A DNA stretch of 64,000 nucleotides from Anaerococcus vaginalis (GTDB lineage Bacteria; Bacillota; Clostridia; Tissierellales; Peptoniphilaceae), in contig JAGZMY010000002.1 in NCBI GenBank assembly GCA_018363915.1, positions 1 through 64,000 on the forward strand. Reading direction: 5' to 3'. The notes under the pieces were generated by a model. The model was given only the letters and a program-made list of their open reading frames with translations. It did no database searches and was not told the DNA's origin. The position numbers and the translations under genes were made by a program. Shown here one piece after another: positions 36,926-48,700 of this stretch. How positions within the stretch are numbered: position 1 is the stretch's first letter; each line of letters begins with the position of its first letter.

Positions 36926-37693
36926 CTACATGTTTCTAGACTTATTAAAAGAAGCCTCAACTGCCTTTATCAATCCTGCTCTAAAATTATTTTCTTCCAA
37001 GGCCTTCACTCCTTCGATTGTTGTTCCTTTTGGGCTTGTTACCTTATCTTTTAAAAGTCCTGGATGCTCTCCTGACTCTTCCATTAATTTTGCTGATCCT
37101 ATTATTGTTTGGGCGATTAATTTATAGGAAATATCTCTTTTAAGTCCACAAAGGACTGCCCCATCAGACAAGCCTTCTATAAATAAATCTACAAAAGCAG
37201 GCAGACAACCATTTACAACACTTGCAGCATCAAATTGATTTTCGTCAATTTTTATAGCCTTGCCAAAAGATGAAAAAATTTCTAAAACATTTGAAAATTC
37301 GTCATCACTCACATTTGAATTTGGACAAAGAATTGACATACCACATCCTACAGATGCAGGAGTATTTGGCATAGTCATAACAATTTTTTTATCAGATCCC
37401 AATAAATTTTCAAGTTTTTCAAGAGTAAAACCTGCAGCAATTGAAATAAATACTTTATTTTCCAACAAATCTTTTATCTCATCAATCACTTCTTTATAAT
37501 AATTCGGTTTTACAGCCAAAATTATATAATCAGAATTTTCCACGACATTTCTATTATCCATGATAGAAACTTCTTTGTCTTTAAAAAATTCTAAATTAGA
37601 TCCCCTATTAGACAAATAAAGTTCATTTTGACCCAAAAGACCTTTGGCAATAGCAGAACCCATGTTGCCAATGCCGATAATACCAATTTTCAT
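36926..37693 (-). CDS. proC: Pyrroline-5-carboxylate reductase
   Basis: Last step of proline synthesis, NAD(P)H dependent. 255 residues with the N-terminal Rossmann GIIGIGNMGSAIAKG, AVKPNYYKEV, TMPNTPASVGCGM, and C-terminal SPKGTTIEGVKALEE. It lies downstream of proBA on the same strand but separated by the 575 bp palindromic repeat, so it may now be transcribed apart. Confidence 0.96.
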   Translation of the reverse strand: MKIGIIGIGNMGSAIAKGLLGQNELYLSNRGSNLEFFKDKEVSIMDNRNVVENSDYIILAVKPNYYKEVIDEIKDLLENKVFISIAAGFTLEKLENLLGSDKKIVMTMPNTPASVGCGMSILCPNSNVSDDEFSNVLEIFSSFGKAIKIDENQFDAASVVNGCLPAFVDLFIEGLSDGAVLCGLKRDISYKLIAQTIIGSAKLMEESGEHPGLLKDKVTSPKGTTIEGVKALEENNFRAGLIKAVEASFNKSRNM

Positions 37694-37754
37694 ATTTCCT
37701 CCTTATAGAAAAATATATTTATTTTTTTCTTAAAATTTATTAATGTATTAATAT

Positions 37755-38329
37755 AATTCTTCGTAAACTTAGGGCGGAAGGAACAGGGGACTTCCGATTG
37801 TCCCCTTTTTCCACGCTAACTTGCTTTTAAAATTTTAAAAAAATCTTAAATCAAAATTCAATTTCAAATTAAAACTACGAATAAGCTCCGCGGTATAATT
37901 ATTGAAATTGTACCACTGGCACAATTTCAAGCTAATTATATCCCCAAGACCCCCTCTTTTTTACCCCCCCTGCAACCGACCATTGCATGGAGCTGGTTTT
38001 GTAAGAAGCTAACGCTTCTTTCAAATTTTTGAAGATTGACTGCTGTTTAAAAATAACTATAAATTCAAGTGAATTATTAGAGAAAAAATTGTTTGAACGT
38101 TAGTGAGTTTATTTTTTCTCTTTTAATGAACTTAGAATTTATTTATTTTGGGTATTTATCTTTATTAAATTTGGATAAGCAATTTAAAACTGAAAGAAAC
38201 TTTAGTTTCTTTCTAATTTTGCTCCCTGCAAGGGTCGGTTAAGGGGGTTCGTTGAAAGGGGTTTAAGGGGAAAAATTGTGGGGACAATCGAAAGTCCCCT
38301 AATTTGTCCCCTTAATAACGAAGTATTAA
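37755..38329. repeat. Composite palindromic repeat, copy B
   Basis: Begins AATTCTTCGTAAACTTAGGG with a GC-rich hairpin (about 37768-37818, CGATT loop) and ends with a second one (about 38250-38316, AATCGAAA loop) and ACGAAGTATTAA. The 280 bp core (37966-38245) matches copy A with scattered changes. The pairing ACCGACC/GGTCGGT is perfect here but has a mismatch in copy A. A 130 bp AT-rich stretch between the left hairpin and the core is not shared in place with copy A, though similar sequence lies at the other end of copy A. It lies between proA and proC. Confidence 0.75.
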
Positions 38330-38389
38330 ATAAATATAATAATTCATTACAAGATAAAACTCAAATTTCTAAAATAATCTTTAAAAAGA

Positions 38390-39652
38390 TTATTCCCTAA
38401 TTTGCCCTTCTCCCAAAATCACATATTTATAAGTTGTAAGCTCATTCAATCCAACTGGTCCTCTAGCGTGAAGTCTTTGGGTTGAGATTCCTATTTCTGC
38501 TCCAAATCCAAATTCTGAACCGTCTGTAAATCTTGTTGAGGCGTTTACGTAAACGCAGGCTGAGTCCACTTCTTGGATAAATTTGTTTGCTTCTTCTATT
38601 TTTTCTGTAATTATTGCATCTGAATGGCCTGTGGAATATTTGTAAATGTGGTCAATTGCCTGGTCTATATTTTCCACTTCTTTTACTGAAAATTCGTAAT
38701 CCAAATATTCCTTGCCATAATCTTTTTCACTTGCAGGAACCGCCCCTTTTATTTTTTCTATTGAATTTTCGCAAGCGTGAACTTTTAACTTATATTTTTC
38801 TACAATTTTATTTAGTCCATTATAAAAACTTTGGTCGATGTCCTTGTGAACGACTAAACTTTCAATGGCATTGCACACGCCTATTCTTTGGGTTTTGCCG
38901 TTTTCAAAAATCTTCAATGCTTTTTCAATATCAGCATACTTATCAACATACAAATGGCAATTTCCCACTCCCGTTTCAAGGGTTGGAACACTTGCATTTT
39001 TTACAACTGCATTTATCAAAGATGCTGAACCTCTTGGAATCAACAAGTCTACATAGCCATTTAATTTCATAAGCTCAGTTGATGATTCCCTGCTTGTATC
39101 GTCAATTATTTGGACAATATTTTCATCGAAACCTGTGTTTTTTATTCCTTCTCTAATGGCTTTTGCAATAGCAAGGGAAGAATTTATAGCTTCTTTTCCG
39201 CTTCTTAAAATTATAGAATTTGAAGATTTTATAGAAAGAATTGAAGCATCCAAAGTTACATTTGGCCTTGCCTCATAAATCATTGCCAAAACTCCGATTG
39301 CAACTGATTTTTTCCCAATCAAAAGTCCATTTTCAAGAGTTCTCACATCAGTCATTTTTCCAATTGGATCTGGAAGTTTTATCATTTGATCAATTGAAAA
39401 AATCATTGAATCAATTCTCTCATCATCAAGTTTTAACCTATCAAGAAGACCTTCTGCCATATTATTGGAAAGTCCCTTATCATAGTCTTTTTTGTTGGCA
39501 TCAAGGATATTTTCCCTGTTTTCTTCCATGGAAATTTTTATATTTTCTAAAATTTTATTTTTATCTTTTGTTGAAAGCTTTACAAAATCTTTTTTTGCTT
39601 TTTTGGAAAGCTCGCCCATTTTAATCAATTTTTCTTTTAAAGATTGTTCCAA
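38390..39652 (-). CDS. proA: Glutamate-5-semialdehyde dehydrogenase
   Basis: Reduces glutamyl phosphate to the semialdehyde. 420 residues. Family blocks: IYEARPNVTLDA (about 127-138), ILRSGKEA, PRGSASL, the catalytic Cys region GNCHLYVD and RIGVCNAIESLVVH, and the C-terminal GPVGLNELTTYKY. Start chosen: TTG at 39652, 6 nt after AGGAG, overlapping proB by 32 nt. The first ATG (39619) has no ribosome site but would also give an enzyme of acceptable length. Confidence 0.95.
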   Translation of the reverse strand: MEQSLKEKLIKMGELSKKAKKDFVKLSTKDKNKILENIKISMEENRENILDANKKDYDKGLSNNMAEGLLDRLKLDDERIDSMIFSIDQMIKLPDPIGKMTDVRTLENGLLIGKKSVAIGVLAMIYEARPNVTLDASILSIKSSNSIILRSGKEAINSSLAIAKAIREGIKNTGFDENIVQIIDDTSRESSTELMKLNGYVDLLIPRGSASLINAVVKNASVPTLETGVGNCHLYVDKYADIEKALKIFENGKTQRIGVCNAIESLVVHKDIDQSFYNGLNKIVEKYKLKVHACENSIEKIKGAVPASEKDYGKEYLDYEFSVKEVENIDQAIDHIYKYSTGHSDAIITEKIEEANKFIQEVDSACVYVNASTRFTDGSEFGFGAEIGISTQRLHARGPVGLNELTTYKYVILGEGQIRE

Positions 39653-40415
39653 TTTCCTCTCCTTTCACTATTCTTCTTATATTTTTCAAATCTTTTGAAT
39701 TTGCAATTACCGTATCAATTCCCTTTTCCATGCAAAGGTTGGCTGCATTAATTTTTGTCGCCATCCCACCTGTTCCAAGATTTGAATAAGAATCCTTACC
39801 CATTGACCTTAATTTTTCATCAATCACATTAACTTCTTTGATTAATTTTGCATCCTTATTAAGTCTTGGATCGTCCGTATAAAGCCCGTCAATATCTGAC
39901 AAAAGCATAAGCAAATCAGCATCAACCAATTTTGCAACAACAGATGATAGGGTATCATTGTCCCCAAAATCAATTTCGTAAGTAGAAATCGTGTCATTTT
40001 CATTTACAATCGGAATAACTCCCATTTCCAACAAATCATTTATAGTATTTTTGGCATTAAAATTCATAACCTCGTTAGTTTCAACCATTCTTGTAAGAAG
40101 AATCTGCCCAATAGAATACCCATATTCCGCAAAAGCTTTGAGGAAAGTATTCATCAAAGTAACCTGACCAACAGCAGCTGTGGCTTGTTTTTTGCTAATA
40201 TCATTTCTAGGTCTTTTAACATTGAGCCTGTTCGCCCCAGTTGCAATCGCACCAGATGAAACCAAAATCACCTTAATGCCCTTGTTTTCCAAATTTACAA
40301 TTTCCTTAGCAAGCTCTTCGATTCTTTCAATATCAACCCCGCCATTTTCGTGGCTTACAGAAGAAGAACCTACTTTTATAACTATTTTTCTTAATTCATT
40401 ACTAAATTCTCTCAT
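39621..40415 (-). CDS. proB: Glutamate 5-kinase
   Basis: Phosphorylates glutamate, the first step to proline. The ATG at 40415 follows AGAGGTGG by 4 nt and gives 264 residues; an upstream in-frame start is ignored for lack of such a site. It has the amino-acid kinase domain only (KVGSSSV, SSGAIATGANRL, NENDTIS, LSDIDGLYTDDP, GTGGMATKI) and lacks the PUA domain of the longer enzymes, as in other short forms. Confidence 0.95.
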   Translation of the reverse strand: MREFSNELRKIVIKVGSSSVSHENGGVDIERIEELAKEIVNLENKGIKVILVSSGAIATGANRLNVKRPRNDISKKQATAAVGQVTLMNTFLKAFAEYGYSIGQILLTRMVETNEVMNFNAKNTINDLLEMGVIPIVNENDTISTYEIDFGDNDTLSSVVAKLVDADLLMLLSDIDGLYTDDPRLNKDAKLIKEVNVIDEKLRSMGKDSYSNLGTGGMATKINAANLCMEKGIDTVIANSKDLKNIRRIVKGEEIGTIFKRKID

Positions 40416-40504
40416 ATTTTTCCACCTCTTATATTTTATAAGAAAACACAAAATTAAGCAATTTAAAACACCCTTTTAGAGGTGTTTTTTGGATAAAGAA
40501 ATTC

Positions 40505-41290
40505 TAGAATTTTTTTATTGCTAAAGTTTTCATTTAATTACACGCATAATTTTATAAGAGATCTCTCCACACTAAAACCAATTTGCTCTGCAAATTTCCC
40601 CTTGATTTCACACTAGTTTTAGGGATAAATATGTCAAATCAAGGCATATTTATCAGGTCGAGATAGGTAATGGTTTGATTTATTTAATTGCTAAAGGCTT
40701 TAAAATTAATGTATTTTTTTCAGTTTTTATCTACTAATCATTTCTTTGTTTCATTAACCATCTTGTTTAAATACCACAAAACGAAGATATAATCCATCTC
40801 GAGCCCAGTCGAGAGATCTCCTTCGTTAAATATATCTTATAAATTTACTCTTACATTGAGATCTCTCCACAAGGTCGAGATGGGTGTATTCTAGATTTGT
40901 TTGATTACTAAAGTTCTAAAATTTATTTAGATTTTTATTTCATTAAATCCATAATTTAATAAACTAAATCGAAGATATACCTCATCTCGAGCGAATTCGA
41001 GAGATCTCTTACGTTAATTTTATCTTATAAATTCACTCTTACATTGAGATCTCTCCACACTAAAACCAATTTGCTTTGCAAATTTCCCTTGATTCACACT
41101 AGTTTTAGGTATAAATATGCCAAATCAAGGCATATTTATCAGGTCGAGATGGTTAATAGTTAAATATTTCTAATTGCTGAAGTTTTTATTTTATTTTGAT
41201 GTTTATTATTAGCTAGATCCTATAATAATATAAAACGAAGAAAAACCCATCTCGAGCGTAGTCGAGAGATCTCTTGAATTAGGTATATCT
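40505..41290. repeat. Array of GAGATCTC-family palindromic repeats
   Basis: Four units lie between proB and the alcohol dehydrogenase. A typical unit (about 40780-40915) reads ACGAAGATAT, CCATCTCGAGC, GTCGAGAGATCTC, then CATTGAGATCTCTCCACA, AGGTCGAGATGGG, and ends near ACTAAAGTT. Units at about 40510-40700 and 40960-41190 carry the same extra segment of about 85 bp, starting CACTAAAACCAATTTGC and ending GGCATATTTATCA, placed between CCACA and GGTCGAG. The last (41220-41280) is a left half only. No gene is present in this 850 bp gap. Confidence 0.7.
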
Positions 41291-41335
41291 TTTTATTTTA
41301 TTTTATTTTTACTTTGGGTTTTCTAAATTTCAATA

Positions 41336-41373
41336 AAAAAGTCCCTACATAATCTAAAGATTTAGTAGGGAAC
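41336..41373 (-). terminator. Alcohol dehydrogenase terminator
   Basis: Minus strand GTTCCCTACTAAATCTTTAG loop side paired with GTAGGGAC, followed by six T at 41340-41335. Confidence 0.85.
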
Positions 41374-41379
41374 ATTTTT

Positions 41380-42555
41380 CTAATCCTCAAGGCACATTTG
41401 GTAAATTTTTTTCACATCTTCAGGTTTAAGTTCTACAAAACCATTTATTTTGCCGTTTTTGCCACAGGCTTTTTTGCTCATTTTGTCAAAATATTCTTCG
41501 TCTATATTTATTTTTCTTAAATTTGAATCTAGTCCAAGACTTTCAAAGAAAAATTCTTTTGTTTTTTCTATAGCTTTTTTTGCAACTTCCATTTTGTCAA
41601 GATTTTTGTCAATATCAAAAACATTTACTCCCAAATCATAGAATTTATGAACAGTTTTTTCACTCAAAACATATTCCATCCATCTTGGTGTCAAAATCGC
41701 AAGACCAAGACCGTGAGTTATGTCATAGAAGGCTGAAAGTTCGTGTTCGATTGGATGAACTGTCCAAGCAGCCTTTGAAGAATTTGCAATAAAATCATTG
41801 ATCGCCCAAGATGATGCCCACATAAGATTTGCCCTTGCCTCATAATTTTTAGGATCTTTCATGGCAATTGGCCCATATTTTATTACAGTTTTCATCAAAG
41901 ATTCCATAATTCTATCAAGCATAAACATTGAATCATCAACATTAAAATAAGATTCAAAAATGTGAGATAAAATATCGCTAGAACCACAAGCTGTTTGGAA
42001 TTCATTTACAGAATAAGTGATTTCTGGATTTAAAAATGAAACTTTTGGTCTGGTATCTTCGTGACCTGATGAAAGTTTTTCTTTTGTTTCAGGGTTTGTA
42101 ATAACCCCACCATTATCCATTTCAGAACCAGTTGCAGCCATGGTAAGAACTGACAAAAGTGGAATTGCAGGGCTCATTGGTTTTCCTTTTGAAATAAATT
42201 CCCAAGGATCAAAATCTGCACAAGCACCAGCTGCCATAAATTTTGATGCATCAATTGTAGAGCCACCGCCAACAGCAAGAATTGCCCCAATATTATTTTC
42301 CTTAATTATTTTTATACCTTCTCTTACAGAATCAATCCTAGGATTTGGTTCAATTCCAGAAAGCTCAAAAATTTCAACTCCAGAATTTTTAAGCTCTTTT
42401 ATAACCTTATCATAAACTCCATTTTTCTTGATAGATCCACCACCATAAGTTATAAGCACCTTATCAGAATATTTTTTAACTTCCTCGCCCACAAAATCAA
42501 GAGCGTCTTTGCCAAAATGTATTTTTGTTGGAATATTATAAGTAAAATCTAACAT
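41380..42555 (-). CDS. Iron-containing alcohol dehydrogenase (butanol dehydrogenase/YqhD type)
   Basis: 391 residues. The nucleotide site shows VGGGSTIDASKFMA (about 96-109) and TYGGGSIKKNG; metal ligands are expected in SDILSHIFESYF (Asp and His) and HPIEHELSAFYDITHG (two His). The family reduces aldehydes to alcohols with NAD(P)H, usually to dispose of reducing equivalents in fermentation; the substrate is not known. Single gene with its own terminator. Confidence 0.92.
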   Translation of the reverse strand: MLDFTYNIPTKIHFGKDALDFVGEEVKKYSDKVLITYGGGSIKKNGVYDKVIKELKNSGVEIFELSGIEPNPRIDSVREGIKIIKENNIGAILAVGGGSTIDASKFMAAGACADFDPWEFISKGKPMSPAIPLLSVLTMAATGSEMDNGGVITNPETKEKLSSGHEDTRPKVSFLNPEITYSVNEFQTACGSSDILSHIFESYFNVDDSMFMLDRIMESLMKTVIKYGPIAMKDPKNYEARANLMWASSWAINDFIANSSKAAWTVHPIEHELSAFYDITHGLGLAILTPRWMEYVLSEKTVHKFYDLGVNVFDIDKNLDKMEVAKKAIEKTKEFFFESLGLDSNLRKINIDEEYFDKMSKKACGKNGKINGFVELKPEDVKKIYQMCLED

Positions 42556-42624
42556 AAATCCTCCTTTTTTTCTCTAGTAAATACTTACCCAAAACTAACC
42601 AATATAATTTTAAATTTTATACAA

Positions 42625-42668
42625 AAAAACTGACTCTAATTTGAGAAAAACTCAAAATAAAGTCAGTT
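42625..42668 (-). terminator. Terminator of the giant surface-protein gene
   Basis: Minus strand ACTGACTTTATTTTGAG-TTTTT-CTCAAATTAGAGTCAGT followed by TTTTTTG. Confidence 0.88.
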
Positions 42669-42709
42669 AAAACTTTTAAAATTTACAAATTAAATTTTAA
42701 TTTTTGCTA

Positions 42710-45700
42710 TTAATTTTTTTCAATTTCTAGCGCCTTGTTTTTCTTTTTGTTGTAATAATAAGCCGCAAGAATCATAAGGATAAGACCGATAATTGTAAAT
42801 CCTATCCAAGCTCTAATACCTCTTGTAAATGGAAGAGATAATTTTCTATTTTCAATCTCAATAGGTTTTGTGCTATCAATTTCTTCCATATTAGTAAATT
42901 TATAGCTATGATCTACATATTCATTGCCCTTAGTTCCTATATGGAATGTTCTGTCTTCTTTTATCTTATCACCTATAACAATATTAGATTTAATATCTAA
43001 TTCAGATTTTAGATAAAGAGATGAGCTCATTGATAATACTAAAGTCTTATTAGATTTAATATCTCCATCAGTAGTTTGATTTTCTAATTCTTTTACTAAG
43101 GAGTAAAGATCAATTGTCTTTGAAGCTTTAAGATTAGTGTTATAATCTTTTGTTAAATCTAAAGTGATTGTCTTCTTAGCAAATTCTTTATCACCATCTA
43201 CTAGATAAGCTGTTATACTCAAAGGTTTCTTAGCGTTAAACTTATTATCCCAAATTTCAGACTTGAGTGGTAAATCTGACAATTTTATTGTAGATTTATC
43301 TTTCACATAAGTTATATCTTCATGATTTGGATTAAATCTCAAAGTCATGTTAGTAGCATATGATTTTTGGAATACATCATTAGCCATGCTAAATCCAGTA
43401 GTCTTCTTAACATCCATTGAAGTTAAGTATTTTTCTTCTTGAACCTTGTCATCTTTTACAACAAATTCTTTGGCATAGCCTTTTGGTTTTAGATAACCAT
43501 CTGGTGCTTTTGTTTCTTTAAGAGCATAGTAGCCATTGGATTTTACTTTGAATTTGACAAGACCGTCTTTTCCACTTGTAAGCTTATCTAATTTTGTATA
43601 TCCAGTAGGTGGAGCTTCGTCAGCTTTAAAGGCATATATTGTTCCATCATTATTCTTGTATAATTTTATGCTATCATTTTTATATTGAGCATCTTTGTCT
43701 TGCTTATACAATACTTCAAATTCTGCACCTTCAAGAACACTCTTGTCAGCTGCATCAACTTTCTTAAACACAATTTCATGTTCTTTCTCGTTTACCAATT
43801 CTATTGGTACTACACCTGGTTCTTCAACATATTTTTCTTGTGTTTGTCCATTTTTATCTTTGTAGTATTCTTTTCTGAAAATATTTCCACTTTCATCTAC
43901 TTTGAATTCTGCAAGTGGGCCCTCTGGTTTTACATATCCTTCTGGTGCTGTTGTTTCTTTTAATTGATATTCACCTTTTGGAAGTTTTGAATATTCAATC
44001 AATCCATCTTCACCAGTTGTAATTGGTTGACCGTAAGCATCTGGCTTTCCTTCATCATTATTTTTGTAAAGTTGGAATATTGCACCTTTTAGCGCTTCAT
44101 TAGAATTGTTTATCTTCTTGAACTTAATTATATTTGAAGGGTTAACTGCTTGGATAGAAAGTTTAGCATTTCCAGTTGCTTCATTTTTGAATCCATAGAC
44201 ACCATCAAATCTGTCAACAAATAATTTTCCACTATAAGCATTATATGTTTGAAGAACACTTTCTGCTTGGTAAGATGATTTATCTTTACCTGAAACTCTA
44301 CCTGTTACTTTAACAATATAAGAGTCTCTAGAAGAAGTACCATTTTCAAATGGAAGCTCTAATAGTTCTCCTTTAGCCATACTTTGTCTTGATACACCAT
44401 AACCTGATCTCATTATATTGGAACTATTTTCATTAACTCCAAATGATTCCGGCATATCTTTCTTAACATCAGTATTATCGACTAATTTGTACTTAGTAAT
44501 TACTACATTTTCTACATCTTGACTTGGAATATAGTAGAAGTAATTTGCACGTGAATTTTCTTTATCCCTGTTGATGTAGAAGTAGTGAAGAAATTCTCCT
44601 GTTTCTTGATTATACTTAACTATTTTCGAAGTCATATTTAGATAATCATAGCCATTATTATGTTTTTCCATTTTTAGTTCATAAACGACCTTGATGTCTT
44701 TATACTGACTTGTATCCTCTCCAATTCCAAAGCCAACTTTTTGACCGCCTAAAGCTGTATCTGATTTTTTTACTTCATATAGATCTATAAAAGCAGTAAG
44801 CTTATTTGAAAAATCAATTAAAGTATAAGTGTCAGCATATTTAGTAAATGTGTAGATTATCTTTCCAGCTTCTCTGTCGTAATCGGCCTTAGCTATAGTA
44901 CCTACTCCATCAGCAACTATATCCAAATTTGATACACTGTTTTCAAAAATTCCGTGTAGGTCTATATTGTCACTTGTTTTTAGTTCAAAATAGTCACCAG
45001 GATTAATCTTTGTGTTTTCTGCAAGTTTGAACTTATTAGTAAATTCCATACTTTCACCATTGTGAGGATATATTTCCCCATCTTTTGTTGGTGTCTCGTA
45101 TTTTGGATTTAATACCTTCATTTCAGTGGTTTCAAGAGTAATCTTATCTGATAAATTTTTTCCAGTTCTTGCAATTTCGCCAGAATATGGATCTAGACCT
45201 TCACCACCTACTGTAAAGTGCCATACTTGCTTAGTATTGATGTGTCCATCAGGAGATTCAATTTCTTCTAGTTTATAGTTACCTATCTTTAATCCTTCAA
45301 ATGATAATTTACCATCTTCTCCTACTGTTTTTTCAACAGGTGTTAAACCATCTGTTAGGTTTGTAAGTCTAAACTTAGCACCTGCTGTTAGTTCGCCTTT
45401 GTCATTTGCAGTACCCTTTAAGGCATTTCCTTTTTCATCAACTTTATTTATCGTTACACTACCCTTACCTGGTTTTTCGTTTACGATTTTACCCATGTTC
45501 TTGGCTGTAGCGCTTGTTACATAGTCTACCAACAATCCATCTTTTTCAGTGGTTGAGTCTTCTTTGATATATTGGTAAACACCATTTGCCTTGTCATATT
45601 CCAGAGAAATATATCCGTTAGAAGTTGGTGTAATTTGGATTTCACTTATTTTGTAAGTGTCCTTAATAGTTTCCCCTTCTTTATTCTTTATTTCTCCTGG

Positions 45701-48700
45701 GAACTTAATACTTAAATCCTTCAAAGAAACTTCTGTTTTCTTTGTAGAATCTGTAGGATCTATTATCTTAGTAGTATCTAGATCAACGTTTTTAGCCTCC
45801 ATAAACTTAATAACTTTATTAGTTACTGGATCGTGGACTTCTAAGTTTTCAAATTTGTAAGGAGTAGTATTGCCTGGGAAATAGAATTCTACTGTATTTA
45901 CATCAATAGCTTCCCCAGTTCTTGGATCTACAATTTTTTGTGATACCAAGCTTACTGTCTCAACTGAGAAGTATAGAAGTGGTCCATTTATTGGTTTATA
46001 ACCCTTTGGTGCTTGAACTTCAACTAGTCTGTAACGTCCTGGTTCAAGTCCTCTAAAACCAAAGTAACCGTTGAAGGCTGATGATACATAAGAGCCTTCT
46101 AATTCTTCGTAAATTCCTTCTCTTACTCTCTTTTCAAGTTTAAATACTGCTCCTTCAAGTCTTTTCTTAGTAATATCTTCTAATTTAGAAGTATCAGTTT
46201 CTTTACCGTGTTTAGAGAAAGTTATATTATACCTTTCAGCATCATTTTCTATCTCTAGTCCTTCTTGAGGAACTGTATTTTCTTTATTTGATGAGTATAG
46301 AGACCTAATGTTCATACTTGTACTTATGGTACTAGATGGAGTAGCTGTTGCTATAGGAGGTACTATTCTACCAGAATTGTAAGGAGTTTGTCCTATATAT
46401 ACCTTTTTACTTATATAATTTGCATACTTTTGACCAGCTGGTTTCTTCTTTGCCCAGTTGTTAGCTGTATCTTTATCATACTTAGCTTCTAAATACTGTC
46501 TAAGAGCTTCTACACCATTTTGATAAGATGCTTTGTCTTTACCATTTTCATCATCTTTAATAGCTTTGTAACCTATTGTATCATTTTCGACATATAATTG
46601 TTGGAACTCTCTTGCACCGTCAAAGAATTCAATATTAATGTCGATCTTGCCTAAATCATCATCTGGCATTTGTTCTGCTGTTAATTTGTAAGGATCTTTT
46701 AGGACTGGTTTATCAGTTACAGCTCCAGTTTTATCTATGAAGTTGTAATTATTGTTTATCCTTACTTCATTAGTAACATTCCTATCTATAATAGAAGTAT
46801 CATAAAATCCTTCAATGTCGATATAATATACACCTGGTTCAAGATTTAGTTGGTCTTCGTCAAATCCCCAATCAAATGGTCTCCATCTTGCTGTGTTTAC
46901 AACCGTTACGTTTGGAGTAGCTACGTCATAGTCATTCAAGATTTTAATCATTTGAGCTTGGTCTGGATCGCCATTTATTCCACTTATCTTATAAGTTGAC
47001 CTATAAGCAGTCTTTACACCTTCTTTGATTGTAACTGGTGGAAGTCCGGCTCTATCGATTTCTTCTCTCTTGTGTTTTGGAGTGATTTGAACGTTGACAG
47101 TTCCTTGTTTTCCTCTTGTATCAATATATACTCTTTGTATAAATGATCTTGATTCTGTATCAATGTGAGTGATTTTTGTTGCATATTTTACACCATTTGC
47201 ATTTTTTATTTCAAGATTTTTATTTTTTTCTATAAAGCTTTGTGGTGTGTCTTCTGGTCCTATATATTTTGCAACCAATTTACCATCTTTTTCAACAACT
47301 TGGACTTTCCAAGGAGCGTTTGGTTTTCTATAACCTAATGGTGCAGCTGTTTCTTCTATTAGATAGTAGCCAACTGGTAATCTAAGTGGGTTGCCATCTT
47401 TGTCCTTAAATTCTACAAGTCCATCAGCGTTTGATTTGCCTTTTACAGTTCCAAAAACTGTATCTGGATTTTGGAAATTTTCATCTGTTTTCTTGATTGT
47501 GAACAAAGCACCTTCAAGCTTATTACCGCTATTTGAAGCTTTCTTGTAAATCTTTAAATCAAGACCTGTTTGCTTGTTAGTAATTTGAGCAAAACCATCA
47601 GAAGGAATTTCAATTTCGCCTTCAATTGGTTGGTCTTCTTTTTGTTTAAATGTTGCAGAAACTGTAGCGTTTGATGCTGGCATTTTGAATTTATATTTAC
47701 CATCAGGACCAGCTGTCAAAGTTTGCCCATTCATTGTTACACTTTCGATTTCATATCCTTTATTTGGTTTAACTGTTAGTATGATTTCTCTGCCTTTTGT
47801 AGCTGATGTTGGCTCAGCTGTAATAGTTCCCCCTTCTTGTGGGTTTTGAACTATTACATTATAAGTTTCTGGAGCTTTTTCTTTCCAAAGAGCTGTGATT
47901 GTAGTATCAGCATTAACTGGTATTGTCGCTCCTGGTTGATATTCAACTCCATTTACTAACCAAGCTTTAAATTCTTTTCCAGTTGGTGCATTAAATCCAT
48001 TAGCTGGCAATGTATAGTTAGAACCAACATTTACTTTTTCATCTGCCATTGTGCCAGAACCTTCTCCTGGGCTAAATGAAACAGTTGCTTGTTCTGGAGC
48101 TTTATCTCTCCATTGAGCTTGAATTGTTAAATCACTTGTTACAGTAATTCTATCTCCAGGATTTTTCTTCACGCCATTTACTAGCCAACCATCAAATTCT
48201 TTTCCATCTGGTGCTATAAATGAAGATCCTGGTAAGTCATATTGGCTACCATCTTCAACTGTTACTGGATCCATGTGCCATTTTCCACCATTTCCATCAA
48301 ATGTTATTGTGTGGTTAACAGTGGTTTTTACTACTGGTACTCCAGCTTCATTAGCATAGGATTTTTCTAACCAACATTTATGACCATATGCAGATTGAGA
48401 ACTTGTATTAAAATCATAGTTTGAACCTAAACCTATAGGTTGGTTTTCTATATAGTTAGTTTCAACTTCTATAAGGATAGTTCCTGGATATAAGGTTGTT
48501 ATATTCGTAGTCTTTATCTTGTTGATTTTGTCTTCAGTTACTGAAGTGAATCTAATTTTTGAAGATATATCTGTCTTACTTGATATTTTATCTATATCTG
48601 AACTTTCGTTGATATTAGCAAGACTTGTGTTTTCAGGAACTTGGAAAGCTCTTGTCTTAACTTCACTAGGCATGATGGCATAATTACCATAGGCTCTGTG

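Noticed and set aside
40416..40451. Longer proB frame
   Set aside because: The AGAGGTGG site at about 40419-40426 serves the ATG at 40415, which is where the kinase domain normally begins.
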